A DNA stretch of 14,782 nt from RYN-425 sp035542755 (GTDB lineage Bacteria > Patescibacteriota > Saccharimonadia > Saccharimonadales > UBA10212). Position numbers and translations under genes: made by a program. Shown piece after piece: positions 13,375 to 14,782 of the stretch; the first letter of the stretch is position 1, and each line of letters opens with the position of its first letter. The stretch covers positions 1-14,782 of the forward strand of contig DATKKU010000033.1 of NCBI GenBank assembly GCA_035542755.1. The letters run 5' to 3'. Below the pieces are notes generated by a model that ran no database searches, was not told where the DNA came from, and worked only from the letters and a program-made list of their open reading frames with translations.

Positions 13375-14028
13375 TTAATTAGTCTTCTTTGCTTTGGCTG
13401 GACTGCTGATTAATAGCTGGCGTTCATAAGACAGAGCCTTAAGTAGTGGTGTCTCATTGGCTTTAATGGCTGTTACATCTGGTTTTAGCCCAGCGCGCAA
13501 TTTTCTAGCGTCCAACACGCTAGCTTCAAAGCCGGTTGGGTCACTAACACAGTCAATTGTTATAGCGTCGTCCATAGCCGCTTTATAGTTCTCGGCATCA
13601 TTGAGATAGGTGTTTATGGTCGCTACAAACTGGTTCTGTGCCGTCAGTAGCTGCGTAGCATCAACGCTTTGGTTGCTCAGGTTATCAACTAAAAAGCCCA
13701 GTTTTTGAGTCAAGTCGTTATAGGCCTGCAGTCTAATAGCGGCGGCTTTTTGGTCCTTGCTCCGCACGTCAATTAGCGCGGACTGGGCCAGCTTACATTT
13801 TGTGGCTATGACGGTTTTATCAACCCCCGCTAACTGAGATTTATAGGCAGTCTCTCTTGAGGCCAATCGTTGGTCTATGGATGTGGTAGCTTCTGGGCTT
13901 TGCGGAGTAATCAAAGTAGATAAAACGGTGTTAGTAGTATCGGCGTGAGCCACTCCAGCACTTGCCAGCACTACCAGCAGTGTACTAAAAACTATCGCCC
14001 AGTTATTTTTTTTAAGCCAGTTTTTCAT
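13375..14028 (-). CDS. Secreted helical protein with Sec signal peptide, unknown function
   Basis: The 217-residue protein has a textbook signal peptide: MKNWLKKNN, a hydrophobic core (10-24), then VAHA with cleavage expected after A29. The mature part is almost wholly helical and rich in A, Q, L and K. It contains QRLASRETAYKSQL, TKCKLAQSALIDVR, LQAYNDLTQKLGFLVDNL and YKAAMDDAITIDCVSD. Two Cys (78 and 160) may form a disulfide joining two long helices. No enzymatic motif is seen. I recall similar exported coiled proteins in CPR genomes but no function. Its stop codon abuts the start of the proline-rich membrane gene. An extended -10 (TGTTACAAT) lies about 30 bases upstream. No Shine-Dalgarno is obvious. 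Confidence 0.8.
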   Translation of the reverse strand: MKNWLKKNNWAIVFSTLLVVLASAGVAHADTTNTVLSTLITPQSPEATTSIDQRLASRETAYKSQLAGVDKTVIATKCKLAQSALIDVRSKDQKAAAIRLQAYNDLTQKLGFLVDNLSNQSVDATQLLTAQNQFVATINTYLNDAENYKAAMDDAITIDCVSDPTGFEASVLDARKLRAGLKPDVTAIKANETPLLKALSYERQLLISSPAKAKKTN

Positions 14029-14057
14029 CTTAATTTTTGCAGTTCTAATCTGTTGCT

Positions 14058-14066
14058 ATTGTAACA
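14058..14066 (-). promoter_or_regulatory. Candidate extended -10 promoter for the secreted-protein gene
   Basis: The minus strand has TGT followed by TACAAT (14058-14063, 5 of 6), an extended -10 motif. A TTGACT (14077-14082) lies upstream, but the 13-base spacing is too short for a normal -35. The predicted leader is about 23 bases. Confidence 0.4.
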
Positions 14067-14094
14067 TAAGCGGCAAAGTCAAGGCTTAGTCTGG

Positions 14095-14100
14095 TTTAAT
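14095..14100 (+). promoter_or_regulatory. Candidate -10 element of the DNA glycosylase gene
   Basis: TTTAAT (5 of 6 to TATAAT) ends 8 bases before the ATG at 14109, and no Shine-Dalgarno lies between. No good -35 is seen. The placement matches the leaderless layout of other genes in the window. Confidence 0.35.
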
Positions 14101-14108
14101 GGTAGTTG

Positions 14109-14735
14109 ATGAACTTTCCGAAAAAACTGCAGGCCGGCGAAACTCACCTGTCCCGAGTTGATAAAAAGCTAGCTGGTGTAATTGCGCTCAGCGGACCATG
14201 CAAGATTAAGCCCCACAGTGATTACTACGGCGCGCTGGTCGGCAGTATTGTTGGCCAGCAGTTGTCAGTAAAGGCCGCGGCCGCTATTCGGAAGCGCCTA
14301 CTGGACCTGTTTGGCGGCAAAATGCCAACTCCGGAGCAGTTAATAAAGGTTGATGGACAAAAGCTGCGCGACCTCGGACTATCCTGGGCCAAAGTTAAAT
14401 ACGTCAAGGACTTGGCCGAGCACGTTTTGGATGGCCGGCTGGATTTGCCGCACATCTCTACCATGCCCAATGACCAGCTGATTGAGCAGCTAACGGCTGT
14501 CAAAGGCATTGGCCAGTGGAGCGCTCATATGTTTATGATGTTTGCTTTAGGCCGGCTGGATATTTTGCCAGTAGGCGATTTGGGAATTAGAAAGGCGATT
14601 CAGAATCTCTATAAATTGGACGCCTTGCCCGACCCCGAGCAAATCATCACAATTGCCAACAAAAATAAATGGCACCCCTATGAATCTATCGCGGCTTGGT
14701 ATTTGTGGCAAAGTTTAGATAATAATCCAGGATAA
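14109..14735 (+). CDS. DNA-3-methyladenine glycosylase II-type (AlkA/HhH-GPD superfamily)
   Basis: This base-excision-repair enzyme removes alkylated purines from DNA. The 208-residue protein is the compact HhH-GPD form without the N-terminal beta domain of E. coli AlkA. ALVGSIVGQQLSVKAAAAI (42-60) is the helical block that precedes the motif in AlkA homologues. The helix-hairpin-helix is LTAVKGIGQWSAHMF (128-142), with VKGIG as the hairpin. The catalytic aspartate is D157 in LPVGDLGI (153-160). HPYESIAAWYLWQ (189-201) is the conserved C-terminal helix. No four-Cys iron-sulfur cluster is present, unlike Nth/MutY. I chose ATG 14109; an in-frame TTG lies just before it at 14106. It is divergent from the secreted-protein gene across a short gap. 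Confidence 0.92.
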   Translation: MNFPKKLQAGETHLSRVDKKLAGVIALSGPCKIKPHSDYYGALVGSIVGQQLSVKAAAAIRKRLLDLFGGKMPTPEQLIKVDGQKLRDLGLSWAKVKYVKDLAEHVLDGRLDLPHISTMPNDQLIEQLTAVKGIGQWSAHMFMMFALGRLDILPVGDLGIRKAIQNLYKLDALPDPEQIITIANKNKWHPYESIAAWYLWQSLDNNPG

Positions 14736-14782
14736 AAAATTGCTGAAAGGATGGTCTGGTGCGGCCCGAGGGCCCCACCCGA
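14736..14782. other. GC-rich tail with imperfect inverted repeat, unresolved
   Basis: The last 47 bases begin with AAAAA and end in a GC-rich stretch. GGTG-C-GGCC (from about 14758) pairs with GGCC-C-CACC around CGAG, leaving one C-C mismatch. It may be the edge of a structured RNA or a terminator, but the window ends too soon to tell. No convincing gene is seen. Confidence 0.25.

Noticed and set aside
14751..14782. A tRNA or new ORF (AAAGG then ATG) at the right edge
   Set aside because: No T-loop sequence is recognisable, and the AAAGG touches the ATG with no spacing; the window is too short to decide.
1..14782. Defence island, toxin-antitoxin pair, CRISPR array or mobile element
   Set aside because: No nuclease, transposase, integrase or regular repeat array was seen; the window reads as core and envelope genes.

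Overview
The window reads as a compact chromosomal segment of a Patescibacteria/CPR bacterium, most likely Candidatus Saccharibacteria (TM7) or a close relative. This is inference from gene content, short intergenic gaps, 4- to 12-base gene overlaps and several small exported proteins of the kind I associate with that group. No 16S gene or other decisive marker is present. TGA acts as a true stop in at least three genes, for example at the ATGA overlaps at 2041-2044 and 8808-8811. That argues against the UGA-recoding CPR lineages (Gracilibacteria, Absconditabacteria).

Left part (1-2754, minus strand): two tandem guanylate-kinase-fold genes (2041-2754, 1307-2044) lead into a heat-shock operon of hrcA, an unknown 101-residue gene and grpE, which runs off the left edge. 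Two CIRCE operators with a sigma70-type promoter between and across them lie just before hrcA. The arrangement implies that HrcA represses its own operon, including the unknown gene and the DnaK nucleotide-exchange factor GrpE.

Middle (2799-9566, minus strand): a membrane-anchored propeller-like protein, the ribosomal GTPase LepA (EF4), the lipid II flippase MurJ, and an ABC exporter made of a permease and an ATPase. Most of these genes have a -10-like hexamer 8-9 bases before the start codon and no usable Shine-Dalgarno site, suggesting separate leaderless transcripts.

Right part (9567-14782): a 65-residue basic protein with its own promoter and terminator; a divergent 202-residue membrane-anchored protein ending in a strong bidirectional terminator; a two-TM protein; a MurC/Mpl-type Mur ligase (plus strand); a secreted helical protein abutting a proline-rich single-TM protein (minus strand); and an AlkA-type DNA glycosylase (plus strand).

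MurJ and the Mur ligase tie the window to peptidoglycan synthesis, and six unknown proteins are membrane-anchored or exported. I see no mobile element, CRISPR array, rRNA or tRNA. The most unusual signals are the guanylate-kinase pair with complementary loss of active-site residues, the double CIRCE embedded in promoter and ribosome-binding site, the extra gene in the heat-shock operon, and the repeated leaderless promoter layout.
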